64,000 nt of DNA from Pseudoroseomonas cervicalis (GCF_030818485.1 NZ_JAUTAJ010000002.1:248001-312000), one strand, 5' to 3'. Positions 54,649 through 63,715 are shown, numbered from the stretch's first letter. Numbers and translations are program-made. The notes: a model not told the origin generated them from the letters alone.

Positions 54649-57015
54649 ATGCGAACGGACAAGCCAGGATCGGGAATTCTGCGCGGCGCGAAGCTGCTCG
54701 CCATCACGGTGCTGCTGCCGCTGCTGCTGGCCGGCATCGGCCATTGGCAGGGCCAGCGCGCCATCGAGGCGCGCGACGCGCTGCGCTCCGAGCAGGCGGC
54801 GATGCAGCAGGAGCTGGCGCGGCTGCAGGATTACGCGGCGCGCAACCCGCGCGGCACCGTCCGCATGGATGGGCGGTCCTATGCCGCGCCGCTGGCCATC
54901 GGCATGCTGCAGGGGCGGCAGGATTCGCTCGCCGGCGTCGTCACCGTGGCCGAATACCGCAGCCTGCTGCCGCCGGCGACCCAGGCCATGGCGCTGGCGG
55001 CGGCGGCGCTCAGCGCCCTCGGCCTGCTGGCGGCGCTGCTGCTGGGCCGGCTCGGCCGCGCCTCGCGCGCCTGGCTGCTCACCGCCTTCGGCATCGTCCG
55101 CCGCGCTCTGCCCTTCCACATGGCGCTGCAGCTGCTGCTGCTGACCGGCGCAGTGCTGGCGGCGATGGGCTTCGAGGTGGCCGGAATCTGGCACCAGGGC
55201 CGGCTCGGCCAGGGCGAGGTCAAGCTGGCGGTCTGGGCCGGGCTGCTCGGCCTCGGCGCGCTGGTGATGCTGGTGCAGGCGCTGCGCCAGCTGCGCACCG
55301 CGCTGACCCTGTTCACGCCGGAGCCGCTGCCGCTGCTCGGCCGCTGCGTCGATGAGGGGGCGGCGCCCGGCCTGTGGCGCGATTTGCGCGGCCTGGCCGG
55401 CCGCGCCGGCGCGGCGGTGCCGGACCAGCTGGTGCTGGGCCTGACCGACGGCTTCTTCGTCACCTCGGGCGAGATCCTGCTGCTGCCGGAGCAGCGCCGG
55501 TTGCGGGGCCGCACCCTGCATGTGCCGCTGCCGCTGCTGGCCAGCCTGGACCGCGAGGAGGCGCTGGCCATCATCGGCCATGAGCTCGGCCATTTCTGCG
55601 GCGAGGACACCGAATACAGCCGCCGCTTCGTGCCGATCTATGCCGGCGTGGCGCGCAGCCTGGAGGCGGTGGCGCAGCACCAATCGGGCAGTTTCGGCCT
55701 GCTGACGCGGCCGGCGCTGATGCTCGGCGAATTCGTCATGCGGCAATTCGACCACGCGGTGCATCACTGGAGCCGGCAGCGCGAATTCGCCGCCGACGGC
55801 GTCGGCGCCTGGCTGTCGACCCCGCAGGCCGCGGCCAGCGCCCTGCTGCGCAGCGGCGCCCTGGCGGCGCCGCTCAACCAGGGCCTGGCCCGGGCGGTGG
55901 AGGCCGGCCCCGCCGCCGCGCCCGACCTGCTGGCGGCCACGCTGCAGCATGCCGAGGCTGCCGGGCCCGGCGATCCGCTGGAGCATCTGGAGGAGCGCCA
56001 GCCGCACCCGACGGACACCCACCCGCCGACCAGCCAGCGCCTCGCCGCGCTGGGCGAGGCGGTGACACCCGCCCTGCTGGCGCGCGCCACGCGGCCGGTG
56101 CAGCCGGCGGCCTCGCCGCTGGCCGCCTGGTTCGCCGATCCGGCGGGGCTGGCGCGCGCGCTCAGCGCCGATCTGCGCCAGGACATCGCGCGCGAGGAGG
56201 AGGCGATGGCCGGCGTGCTGCGCGCCGCGGCCGAGGCGGTGCAGGCGGGGGAGCGGCCGCTCTACCCCGGCACCCGCCGGCTGGGTCTGTTCTTCCTCGG
56301 CCTCGCCGCGCTGGCGCTGCTGGGCGGGCTCGGCACCGCCGCCTATCTGGCGCTGCAATTCCCCGGGGTGGAGCGTGCCGCCTGGATCGCCACGCTCGGG
56401 GTGCTGCCGATCCTGGCGGCGATCCTCGGCCTGACCGGCTGGCTGCAGCTGCGCCGCGCCCGGCATGCCTTCCTGGTGCTGTCGCCGGAGGGTTTCTCGC
56501 ATCCCGCCCTGGCCGCGCCGGTGCCCTGGCGCGATCTGGCGGACATCGCCGTCACCCAGGCGCAGATGAACCTGATCACCGAGTTCCGCCTGCATCGCGG
56601 CCGGCCGATGCCGCAGCTGCGGGAGAAGCGCCGGGTGCTGCGCATCGACCTGCCGGCCAAGCGCATCACCCTGCTCTCCCCCGCGGCGGAGGGGCTGAAG
56701 CCGCAGGCCTATCTGGACCTGCTGATGACCTATTGGCACGCCGCCCTGGCGCGCGAGGAACTGGCCGAGCGCGAAGCGGCCGCCGCCGCCGTCGCGCCCG
56801 AGCCGGCGCTGGCGGAGGAGGATCCGGACGCCACGCTGCGCCAGACGGCGCCGCCCGCCGGCCCCTGGGGGACCGCCGCTGGCCCTGACACTGGCCCTGG
56901 CGCTCGCCCCTGGGGGGTCGCCGCCGTAACGGCGCGCCCGGGCGCGGCGGCCGCGGCGTCGGGCGCCGCATCCCAGGCCCCGGCACCGCCGCCGGCGCGC
57001 CCGCCCGGCCCCTGA
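54649..57015 (+). CDS. Membrane-bound M48-family zinc metalloprotease
   Basis: A 788-residue protein. The zinc site is HELGH (311-315, in IIGHELGHFCGEDTEYS) with the third ligand Glu379 in REFAADGVG, as in HtpX/Ste24-like M48 proteases. Membrane segments are at about 15-31, 115-135, 155-180 and 195-215 before the protease domain, and two more around 545-600. A long soluble region separates protease and last helices, and the C-terminal 70 residues are Pro/Ala/Gly-rich and probably disordered. AAGGGG precedes the ATG at 54649. It is divergent from the lipoprotein-caspase operon. Substrates unknown. Confidence 0.85.
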   Translation: MRTDKPGSGILRGAKLLAITVLLPLLLAGIGHWQGQRAIEARDALRSEQAAMQQELARLQDYAARNPRGTVRMDGRSYAAPLAIGMLQGRQDSLAGVVTVAEYRSLLPPATQAMALAAAALSALGLLAALLLGRLGRASRAWLLTAFGIVRRALPFHMALQLLLLTGAVLAAMGFEVAGIWHQGRLGQGEVKLAVWAGLLGLGALVMLVQALRQLRTALTLFTPEPLPLLGRCVDEGAAPGLWRDLRGLAGRAGAAVPDQLVLGLTDGFFVTSGEILLLPEQRRLRGRTLHVPLPLLASLDREEALAIIGHELGHFCGEDTEYSRRFVPIYAGVARSLEAVAQHQSGSFGLLTRPALMLGEFVMRQFDHAVHHWSRQREFAADGVGAWLSTPQAAASALLRSGALAAPLNQGLARAVEAGPAAAPDLLAATLQHAEAAGPGDPLEHLEERQPHPTDTHPPTSQRLAALGEAVTPALLARATRPVQPAASPLAAWFADPAGLARALSADLRQDIAREEEAMAGVLRAAAEAVQAGERPLYPGTRRLGLFFLGLAALALLGGLGTAAYLALQFPGVERAAWIATLGVLPILAAILGLTGWLQLRRARHAFLVLSPEGFSHPALAAPVPWRDLADIAVTQAQMNLITEFRLHRGRPMPQLREKRRVLRIDLPAKRITLLSPAAEGLKPQAYLDLLMTYWHAALAREELAEREAAAAAVAPEPALAEEDPDATLRQTAPPAGPWGTAAGPDTGPGARPWGVAAVTARPGAAAAASGAASQAPAPPPARPPGP

Positions 57016-57027
57016 GCGGGCGCCGCC

Positions 57028-58785
57028 TCAGGCCGCCTGGCTGCTATCCTCGGCCGGCAGCGGCCGGCGCTCGGCGCTGAGCGGGATCTCGATGTCGCAG
57101 ACCAGCCCGCTCTCCGGCCAGGAGAGCAGCAGGCTGCCGCCGAGCTGGCCGCGCACCACCGAGACCAGCACGCGCGAGCCGAAGCCGCGCCGCTGCGGCG
57201 GGCCCTTGGCGCGCGGCCCGCCCAGCTCGCGCCAGCGCAGCGCCAGCGTGTCGCCGGCGACGCCGTCGCGCGCCGTGCAGCGCCAGCACACCTCCACCCG
57301 GCCGCCCGGCTGCGACAGCGCGCCATGCTTCAGCGCATTCGTCGCCAGCTCATGCATCGCCATGGCCAGCGGCTGCGCCGCGGTGGGCGGCAGCAGCACC
57401 GGCGGCCCCTCCAGCTCGGCACGTGGGCCATGGATGTCGCCATCCAGCGCCACGAAGGGCGCCAGCTCGGCGCGCAGCAGCGCGGTCAGGCTGGCGCCGC
57501 GCCAGCGATCCTCGGCCAGAAGGGTCTGCACCCGGGCCAGGGCGGCCACCCGCCCCTCCACCGAGGCGGCATAGGCCACCGGATCGTCCTTCGGCGTCAG
57601 CCGCAGCGCCGCCTGCACCACCGCCAGGGCGTTCTTGCAGCGATGGTCCACCTCCCGCGCCAGCAGGCGCTGGCGGGCCTCGCTGGCCTGCAGCGCGGCG
57701 GTGCGCTGCGCCACACGCCGCTCCAGCCCGGCGTTCAGCTCATGCAGCGCCTGGCTGCGCCGCCGCACCAGCAGGCCGAGGCCGAGCAGCGCCGCCGCTG
57801 CCGCCACGGCGAAGGCGCCATAGACGAAAAGCCGGCCGCGCCAGGGCGCCAGCACCGCATCCCAGGGCACGCCATAGACCATCCGCACCGGGAAGCCTTG
57901 CAGCTTGCGCACCACCAGCAGCCGCTCGATCCCGTCGATGCGCGAGGCGATGCGCACCGCGACCCCCTCCGGCACAGCGGCGGTGAGCTGCGCCACCACC
58001 GGCGGCGGCGGCTGCTGCGGCACATTCTCGGGCAGCGCCGGGCGGCGCACCAGGATCACCCCATCCTCCCGCTGCAGCGAGACCACCACGTCGCGCCCCG
58101 GCACCGCGCGGTCCCAGAAGCTGGTGAAGGTGCTCTGCCGGATGCCGGCGGCGACGATGCCGAGGAAGCCGCCCTGCGCCGTGCTGCGGCGCTGGCTGTA
58201 GAACAGCACCGGCGAGCCATCGGCGCGGCTGCGCACCGGGGCGCCGAGATGCGGTTCCGACTGCGCCCGGCCGGCATGCCAGGCGAAGTATTCGCGGTCG
58301 GAGGCGTCGATGCCGGGGGGCGGCACGGGGCGGTCGCTCTCCACCAATGGCCGGCCGGCGGCGTCGAAGACGACGATGCCGAGCGCGCCGCGCGCCTGGC
58401 GCCGCAGCGCCGACAGGAAGCTGTGGTGCCGCTCCTGGTCGGCCAGGATCTCCGCCGGGGTCAGCGTGCCCAGCCATTGCTCGGCGGCGCCGAGCGCCAG
58501 GCGCTCGAATTGCAGCAGGTTCTCGGCATGGCCGCGCAGCGTCTCCGAGGTGCTGAGCAGGTCATGCCGCGCCGCCGCCACGGTCTGCTGGCGGTCATAG
58601 CCGGCCACCGCGCCGAACAGCAGCAGCGGCAGCACCAGGGAGGCGGCCAGCAACAGGTCGATGGCGTGCGGCCGGCGCCAGGAGGCGCCGCGCAGCGCGC
58701 CCCGCCGGCGGCGCCGTGCCACCTGGGGTGCCAGGCCCGGCCCGGCCGGGCCGCTCGCCGCCGAAATCTCACCAGCCATGGTCAT
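57028..58785 (-). CDS. HWE-family sensor histidine kinase with Cache domain
   Basis: A 585-residue membrane sensor. One helix at about 45-62 and a second near 320-340 enclose a periplasmic Cache-type sensor (HSFLSALRRQARGALGIVVF, DASDREYFAWHAGRAQSEPH, and GFLGIVAAGIRQSTFTSFWD). The cytoplasmic transmitter has the phospho-acceptor His at about 380 in REVDHRCKNALAVVQAAL and the N-box MHELATNALKHGALS with WRE, the marks of the HWE/HisKA_2 kinases. No receiver domain is fused and no response-regulator gene is nearby. Start at 58785 or 58779 (the latter is better placed relative to GGGG). Confidence 0.88.
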   Translation of the reverse strand: MTMAGEISAASGPAGPGLAPQVARRRRRGALRGASWRRPHAIDLLLAASLVLPLLLFGAVAGYDRQQTVAAARHDLLSTSETLRGHAENLLQFERLALGAAEQWLGTLTPAEILADQERHHSFLSALRRQARGALGIVVFDAAGRPLVESDRPVPPPGIDASDREYFAWHAGRAQSEPHLGAPVRSRADGSPVLFYSQRRSTAQGGFLGIVAAGIRQSTFTSFWDRAVPGRDVVVSLQREDGVILVRRPALPENVPQQPPPPVVAQLTAAVPEGVAVRIASRIDGIERLLVVRKLQGFPVRMVYGVPWDAVLAPWRGRLFVYGAFAVAAAAALLGLGLLVRRRSQALHELNAGLERRVAQRTAALQASEARQRLLAREVDHRCKNALAVVQAALRLTPKDDPVAYAASVEGRVAALARVQTLLAEDRWRGASLTALLRAELAPFVALDGDIHGPRAELEGPPVLLPPTAAQPLAMAMHELATNALKHGALSQPGGRVEVCWRCTARDGVAGDTLALRWRELGGPRAKGPPQRRGFGSRVLVSVVRGQLGGSLLLSWPESGLVCDIEIPLSAERRPLPAEDSSQAA

Positions 58786-58939
58786 TCCCCACGGGCCGGC
58801 CGGCCTTCTGCCGGCGCCGCCCGCTGGACGGGTCCCGATTCACGGAACGGACACGGCTCAGGCTAGGCGGCGCGGCGGCGCCAGGGGAAGCAATGCGGTG
58901 CCGCAAATCGCGGCGGCGCGAGCGGGGCGGAAGACCGGC

Positions 58940-61306
58940 TCAGCCGGGCAGGCGGTCGGCCGGCAGCTCGATGCGCACCAACAGCCCCTCGGGCCGGCTC
59001 CAGTCGAGGCTGAGCTGGCCGCCCAGCTGGCCGCACAGCGTCTGCCGCACCAGGGTGGTGCCGAAGCCCTGTCGCGCCGGCGGCCCGGAGACCGGCGGCC
59101 CGCCGCTTTCCACCCAGCGCAGCCGCAGCAGGCCGGGCGGCACCTCCCAGGCGATCGCCACCCGTCCCTGCGGGCGCGACAACGCGCCGTGGCGCGCCGC
59201 GTTGGTGGCCAGCTCGTGCAGCGCCAGGGCCAGGGCGGCGGCGGCGGCCGGGCCGATCTCCACCGCCGGCCCGGACAGCCGCACCCGGCCCTCGCCGGCC
59301 TCCGCCCCCATCCCTGGCCCCGTCCCTGGCGCCGTCTCCGGCCCCGTCACCGCCGCGGCCTCCGCCGCCGGCCCGGCCGGGCCGGCCGGCACCGGCGGGG
59401 CGGTGCCGAAGGGGCCGAGCACCGCCTGCACCAGCAAATCCAGCCGGGTCGGGCGCAGGCCGCGCGCCACGCCGCTGCCGGCGGCCTCGCGCACCAGGTC
59501 ATGCGCGGCGCCCAGCGCCCGCACCCGGCCGCGCAGCGTCGCCGCCATCGAGGCGGTGTCGGCGGCGGTGCGGGCGGTGAACTGCACCAGGCTGTCGAAG
59601 ACGGCGAACTGGTTCTTCACCCGGTGGTCCAGCTCGCGCACCAGCAGCTCGAGCGCCCGCTCGGTGCGGCGGCGCTCGGTGACGTCCTCGACGATGCCGG
59701 CCTGGCGGTGGGCGCCCCGCGGCATGCCGCAGGCGTCACGCAGCGGCGCGCCGCGCAGCGCCACCCAGCGCTCCGCCCCGTCATCGACGCGGCGGATGCG
59801 GCATTGCAGCTGCCATTCGGCGGCCTGCCGCCCGGCCTCGCGCAGCACCGCCAGCACCGCGCCGCGCTCCTCCGGCGCCACCTGGCGCAGGAGGCGGGCC
59901 GGGCTCCAGGGCGCGCCGGGGGCCAGGCCGAAGATCGCGTCATGCCGGGGCGAGCGCAGGCTGATGCCGGCCTCGGGGTCGTATTCCCAGGCGCCGATGC
60001 CGGCGCCCTCGGTCGCCAGGCGCAGCCGGGCGGCGCCGCGGTGCAGCGCCGCCTCGCGGCTGCGCACCGCCTGCACCAGGCCGGACAGGGCGGCGGAGAG
60101 CGCCGCCACCTCGCGCGGGCCGCCGACCGGCGGCAGGGGCGCCGCGGCCGGGTCGCGCTCCAGCGCCGCGGCGGCGCGGCCCAGCCGCGCCAGTGGCGCG
60201 CTGATGATGCCGGCCAGTTGCCAGCCCAGCAGCGCCGCCAGCGCCGCGGCCCCGAGCCCCCACAGCATCACCTCCCGCGCCAGGGCGCCGGCCGGGGCGA
60301 AGGCGGCGCCGGCCGGGCGGCGCACCAGCACCTGCCAGCCCAGGCCGGAGGTGCCGCGCCAGCCGCGGGTGGGGGCATAGCCCACCAGATAGCGCTCCGG
60401 CTCGCCGCGCGGCGACAGGCTCTGCTCCACCCGGCTGCCGCCGCGCCCGGCGGCCAGCTCGGCGGCGGCGCCCGGGGCCAGCGCCGGCAGCCGCGCCTGG
60501 CGCAGCGCGGGCGGGCCGATCAGCACCTGCCCCTCGGCCGAGAGCAGCAGCGCCTCCGCCCCCGGATGGCGCTGCAGCACGGTGGCCATCACATGCCGTT
60601 CGATATCCTCGGCCCATTCCCAGTAGAGATGCGCCGCCAGCACGCCGCGCAGCTTGCCGGCCTCGTCCACCACCGGGGCGGCGACATCGACGAAGCGCGC
60701 CGGATTCTCGGCCGAGCGGCCGAGCAGCGGGCTCATCAGGATGGCGTCGTGCACATCGACCAGCAGCGGCCCGTCGCGGGCGGCGCGGAAATAGTCGCGA
60801 TGCGCGACGTCGCTGCCCTCCAGCACGCCGCGGCTGGTCTCCAGCACCCGCCCCTCGGCGCTGATGAACAGCAGGATGGCGTATTCGGGATAGGTGTGCT
60901 GCAGCCAGGCCAGCAGCTCGCGCCGCTGCGCCGGGCGGGATTCCGGGTCGCGCAGCGGCTCCAGCGTCGCCGCCATGCGGATCTCGCGCAGCCGGTCATG
61001 CAGGCCGCGATCCAGCAGGTCGGCGGTGCGCTCGGCGATGGCGGCCAGCTCGGCGCCGATATCGGCGCGCAGCCGGCGATTCGCCATCTCCCCCGCCGCC
61101 CAGGAGGAGGCCAGCGCGGCCAGCAGGCCGAGCCCGCCAAAGGCGGCGGCCAGCACGCTGCGCAGGCCGGGCCGCCAGGGAGGGGCGCCGGGCGGGCGGG
61201 GGGCGACGTTCGGCAGGGCCGGGGCGGCCTCCGTCACGGCCGGCCCTGGCCCCGCAGGCGCAGCGCCGGTGGCGGCCTGCGGGCGAGACGCGTCATTGCC
61301 ATCCAT
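58940..61306 (-). CDS. HWE-family sensor histidine kinase with Cache, HAMP and PAS domains
   Basis: A 788-residue membrane sensor. A membrane helix (VLAAAFGGLGLLAALASSWA, about 50-70) leads to a periplasmic double-Cache sensor (DLLDRGLHDRLREIRMAATL, and VAHRDYFRAARDGPLLVDVH), then a second helix near 345-370 with a HAMP-like linker (SAPLARLGRAAAALERDPAA), a PAS domain with PAC-like end (about 430-550) and the transmitter with phospho-acceptor His at about 562 in LVRELDHRVKNQFAVFDSL and N-box LALHELATNAARHGALS, WVE. A Gly/Pro/Ala-rich insert (about 640-675) interrupts the ATP-binding domain. It lies 154 bp upstream of the similar kinase, same direction. Confidence 0.88.
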   Translation of the reverse strand: MDGNDASRPQAATGAAPAGPGPAVTEAAPALPNVAPRPPGAPPWRPGLRSVLAAAFGGLGLLAALASSWAAGEMANRRLRADIGAELAAIAERTADLLDRGLHDRLREIRMAATLEPLRDPESRPAQRRELLAWLQHTYPEYAILLFISAEGRVLETSRGVLEGSDVAHRDYFRAARDGPLLVDVHDAILMSPLLGRSAENPARFVDVAAPVVDEAGKLRGVLAAHLYWEWAEDIERHVMATVLQRHPGAEALLLSAEGQVLIGPPALRQARLPALAPGAAAELAAGRGGSRVEQSLSPRGEPERYLVGYAPTRGWRGTSGLGWQVLVRRPAGAAFAPAGALAREVMLWGLGAAALAALLGWQLAGIISAPLARLGRAAAALERDPAAAPLPPVGGPREVAALSAALSGLVQAVRSREAALHRGAARLRLATEGAGIGAWEYDPEAGISLRSPRHDAIFGLAPGAPWSPARLLRQVAPEERGAVLAVLREAGRQAAEWQLQCRIRRVDDGAERWVALRGAPLRDACGMPRGAHRQAGIVEDVTERRRTERALELLVRELDHRVKNQFAVFDSLVQFTARTAADTASMAATLRGRVRALGAAHDLVREAAGSGVARGLRPTRLDLLVQAVLGPFGTAPPVPAGPAGPAAEAAAVTGPETAPGTGPGMGAEAGEGRVRLSGPAVEIGPAAAAALALALHELATNAARHGALSRPQGRVAIAWEVPPGLLRLRWVESGGPPVSGPPARQGFGTTLVRQTLCGQLGGQLSLDWSRPEGLLVRIELPADRLPG

Positions 61307-61357
61307 GACCAGGGCCGCCGCGATGCTCCCTTCCCCGCCCGCGGCCGCGCCGGGGCC

Positions 61358-62377
61358 TCAGGTCACGACAATGTTGAACTGCCGAGCCACCGCCGTCCAG
61401 CTTGCGATCTGCTCGCGCATCAGCGCGGTGAAGTCGCTGCCCAGCACCGGCGTGCTGCGCGGCAGGGTCTGCAGCTCCTCCAGCCGCTGGCGCAGCTCGG
61501 GCCGCGCCATCAGGGCGGGGACCAGGCCGGTCAGCCGCTCGGCGATCGGCGCCGGCAGGTTGCGCGGCGCCGAGAGGCCGAGCCATTGCGCCGAGGTCAG
61601 CTGCGCGAAGCCCTGCTCGGCGAAGGTCGGCACATTCGGGAAGGCGGGCAGCCGCGCGGGGGAGGAGACGCCGAGGCAGCGCAGCGTGCCGTCCTTCATC
61701 ATCTGCACATTGGTGGTGATGGGGTCGAACATGCTCTCGATCTGCCCGGCCATCAGGTCCTGCAGCGCCGGGGCGCTGCCGCGATAGGGCACATGCTCCA
61801 GATTGGGCAGCCGCGCCTCATGCGACATCATGGCGCCCAGCAGATGCGGGGCGGAGCCGATGCCGGAGGAGCCGTAATGCACCGGCCGGCTGCGCGCCGC
61901 GGCCAGGTAGTCCTCCAGCGTGCGGAACGGACTGTCGGCGCGCACCATCAGGACGTTGGGCGCCTCGACCAGCATGCCGATATGGGTGAAGTCGGTGACC
62001 GGGTCGAAGGGCAGGCTCGGCATGGTGGCGGCCGAGAAGACATGCACCGAGGCGTGGCTGACCAGCAGCGTGTAGCCATCGGCCGGCTGCTTGGAGACAT
62101 AGTCGGTGCCGATGACGCCGCCGGCGCCGGCGCGGTTCTCCACCACCACCGTCTGGCCCAGCGCCTGGGAGAGCGCGGGCGCCATCAGCCGGCCGACCGT
62201 GTCGACCAGCCCGCCGGGCGGGAACTGGGCGATCAGGCGGATGGAGCCGCGGCTCGGCCAGGCGCCGGGCTGGGCGCCGGCCTGGGCGCGCGCCAGGCTG
62301 GGCGCGGCGAGGGGCGCCAGGGCGGCGGCGGCGAGGCCGAGCAGGTGGCGGCGCGGAACGGGGCGAAATTGCCTCAT
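61358..62377 (-). CDS. Bug/TctC-family substrate-binding protein
   Basis: A 339-residue periplasmic binding protein with a Tat-like twin-arginine signal (PRRHLLGLAAAALAPLAAPS), then SIRLIAQFPPGGLVDTVGRL, VVENRAGAGGVIGTDYVS and GYTLLVSHASVHV. GGGAG lies before the ATG at 62377. It is followed after 51 bp by a sensor kinase gene in the same direction; a link between this ligand and the Cache sensors is possible but unproven. No membrane partner genes are near. Confidence 0.88.
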   Translation of the reverse strand: MRQFRPVPRRHLLGLAAAALAPLAAPSLARAQAGAQPGAWPSRGSIRLIAQFPPGGLVDTVGRLMAPALSQALGQTVVVENRAGAGGVIGTDYVSKQPADGYTLLVSHASVHVFSAATMPSLPFDPVTDFTHIGMLVEAPNVLMVRADSPFRTLEDYLAAARSRPVHYGSSGIGSAPHLLGAMMSHEARLPNLEHVPYRGSAPALQDLMAGQIESMFDPITTNVQMMKDGTLRCLGVSSPARLPAFPNVPTFAEQGFAQLTSAQWLGLSAPRNLPAPIAERLTGLVPALMARPELRQRLEELQTLPRSTPVLGSDFTALMREQIASWTAVARQFNIVVT

Positions 62378-62594
62378 GTTAATGCTCCCAGCGGTCGAAG
62401 GCGGTGCTGTTGCCTGATTTTTCGGCGTCCTGCGCATGTGGCGGGCCACGGGCGCGGGAACCGTTGCGTCACAGCAATCAGCATGCCAATCGCCTGGGCA
62501 GCGCCGGCCGGCCGCTGGAGCGCGGCGCTGGGGCTTCCCAGATGCGGGGCGGGGAGGCTTCGCCCCTCGAGACGCCATCGGAAGGAAGGACGCC

Positions 62595-62828
62595 ATGACC
62601 CTGACTTCGAAGGACATCACCGCCATTCTGGGCCCGGTCGACGAGACCATGATGGCCGAGCTCCTGCGCAGCGGCGCCAGCCGCGAGGAGCTGGCCGAGG
62701 CCTGGGCCTGGGCGCAGAATGACGAGGCGCTGGTCAATGCCGGCCGCCCCTTGCCCTCGGGCCGGGTGGCGCAGCTGATGGCGCTGATCGCACCCGCCGA
62801 GGATGACGAGGCGGCGTCGCCCGGCTGA
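62595..62828 (+). CDS. Small acidic protein of unknown function
   Basis: A 77-residue protein, not recognised. GGAAGGA precedes the ATG at 62595, and MTLTSKDITAILGPVDETMM followed by LLRSGASREELAEAWAWAQN looks like a compact helical domain with an acidic tail (AEDDEAASPG). No signal peptide. It lies between a divergent Bug gene and a co-directional secreted protein. The longer open frame upstream has the composition of non-coding GC-rich sequence. Confidence 0.7.
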   Translation: MTLTSKDITAILGPVDETMMAELLRSGASREELAEAWAWAQNDEALVNAGRPLPSGRVAQLMALIAPAEDDEAASPG

Positions 62829-62982
62829 GCCGGCGCCATAGCGGGGCCACAGAAAAGGCTGTTTCTGCGGCATTGATCGTCGGGCGGCCGGGCCGGGAAC
62901 GCATCCCGCCCGGCCGCGTTCAGGCCGGTGCGGCCGCCCGGCGGATGCGGGCGCCGCCGCCGGAGGAAGCCGAGGAGCCGCC

Positions 62983-63540
62983 ATGACCGACCGATCCGCC
63001 CTGCCCCGCCGCCTGCTGCCGCTGCTGGCCCTCGGCCTGGCCTGCGGCGCCGCCGCCCCGGCTGCCGCGCAGCCCTGGCCGGGCGAGGCGCAGCGCCAGC
63101 AGGAAGAGGAGCAGCGGCGCTGGGAGGAGATGCAGCGCCGCGCCGCCGAGGAAGGCCGCCGCCAGGAGGAGGAACAGCGCCGGCAATGGCGCGAGGGCCA
63201 GCGCCAGCAGGAGGAGGCCGAGCGCCAGCGGCAGGAGGCGGAGCGCCGCCGCTGGGAGGAAGGCCGCCGCCAGGACGAGGAGCGCCGGCGCCACGCGGCG
63301 GAGGCCGAGCGCCGCGAGCGCGAGCAATGGCACCGGCACCGCGAGGCGGCCGAGCGCCGGCAGGAGGAGGAACGGCGCCGCATGCTGGAGCGGCACCGCC
63401 AGGACAGCGAGCGGGCGCGGCAGGAGATCGAGCGGCAGCGGCAGCGCCAGGAGGTGGAGGCGCAGCGCCGCCAGGTGGAGCGCGAGCGCCGGCGCATCGA
63501 GGAGGAGCGGCGCCGCCTCGAGCAGCAGCGCCGCCACTGA
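62983..63540 (+). CDS. Exported Glu/Arg/Gln-rich single-helix protein
   Basis: A 185-residue protein. A signal peptide (RRLLPLLALGLACGAAAPAAAQ, about 9-30; AAAQ cleavage) is followed by about 155 residues made almost only of Glu, Arg, Gln, Ala and Trp/His, with recurring EEEQRRWEE, RQEEAERQRQEAERRRWEEG and REREQWHRHREAAERRQEEE units. This composition predicts a long, charged single alpha helix or coiled coil. GAGGAG precedes the ATG, and the signal peptide supports a real gene despite the repeat-like sequence. Function unknown; it may be a periplasmic spacer or metal- or wall-associated protein. Confidence 0.75.
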   Translation: MTDRSALPRRLLPLLALGLACGAAAPAAAQPWPGEAQRQQEEEQRRWEEMQRRAAEEGRRQEEEQRRQWREGQRQQEEAERQRQEAERRRWEEGRRQDEERRRHAAEAERREREQWHRHREAAERRQEEERRRMLERHRQDSERARQEIERQRQRQEVEAQRRQVERERRRIEEERRRLEQQRRH

Positions 63541-63550
63541 GGCCGAGCGG

Positions 63551-63591
63551 CCGGGCGCGGCGCCCGGTCAGGGGCGGCGGCGACGCCGCCC
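63551..63591. terminator. Two hairpins between convergent genes
   Basis: A 7-bp stem CCGGGCG/CGCCCGG (63551-63567, 3-nt loop) and an 8-bp stem GGGCGGCG/CGCCGCCC (63572-63591, 4-nt loop) follow the secreted-helix gene. No T-run; likely a GC-type terminator for the convergent pair. Confidence 0.45.
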
Positions 63592-63643
63592 TGCCCCCGT
63601 CAGGCCGGGCATCGGCCGGGCCTGCCCTGCCCACCCGCCCCGG

Positions 63644-63715
63644 GCGGCGACAGCGTCGCCGCCCAACCGACAGCATCAAGCGGCGACAGCGTCGCCACCC
63701 AACCGAGAGAATCAG
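63644..63715. repeat. 36-bp direct repeat, two copies, each with a palindrome
   Basis: Copies at 63644-63679 and 63680-63715 differ at only a few positions. Each contains GGCGACAGCGTCGCC, an imperfect palindrome with 6-bp arms. The second copy overlaps the stop codon of the chemotaxis receptor gene. Confidence 0.85.

Noticed and set aside
58661..62722. A 1353-codon rightward open frame across the kinase and Bug genes
   Set aside because: Antisense shadow of three well-supported genes; composition is His/Arg/Gln/Ala-rich without any motif.
62478..63537. Leftward open frames opposite the secreted-helix gene
   Set aside because: Both are Leu/Ala- or Ser/Arg/Cys-biased mirror frames of a repetitive codon pattern; the forward frame has a ribosome site and signal peptide.
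63644..63715. CRISPR array
   Set aside because: Only two directly abutting copies without spacers; no cas genes anywhere in the window.
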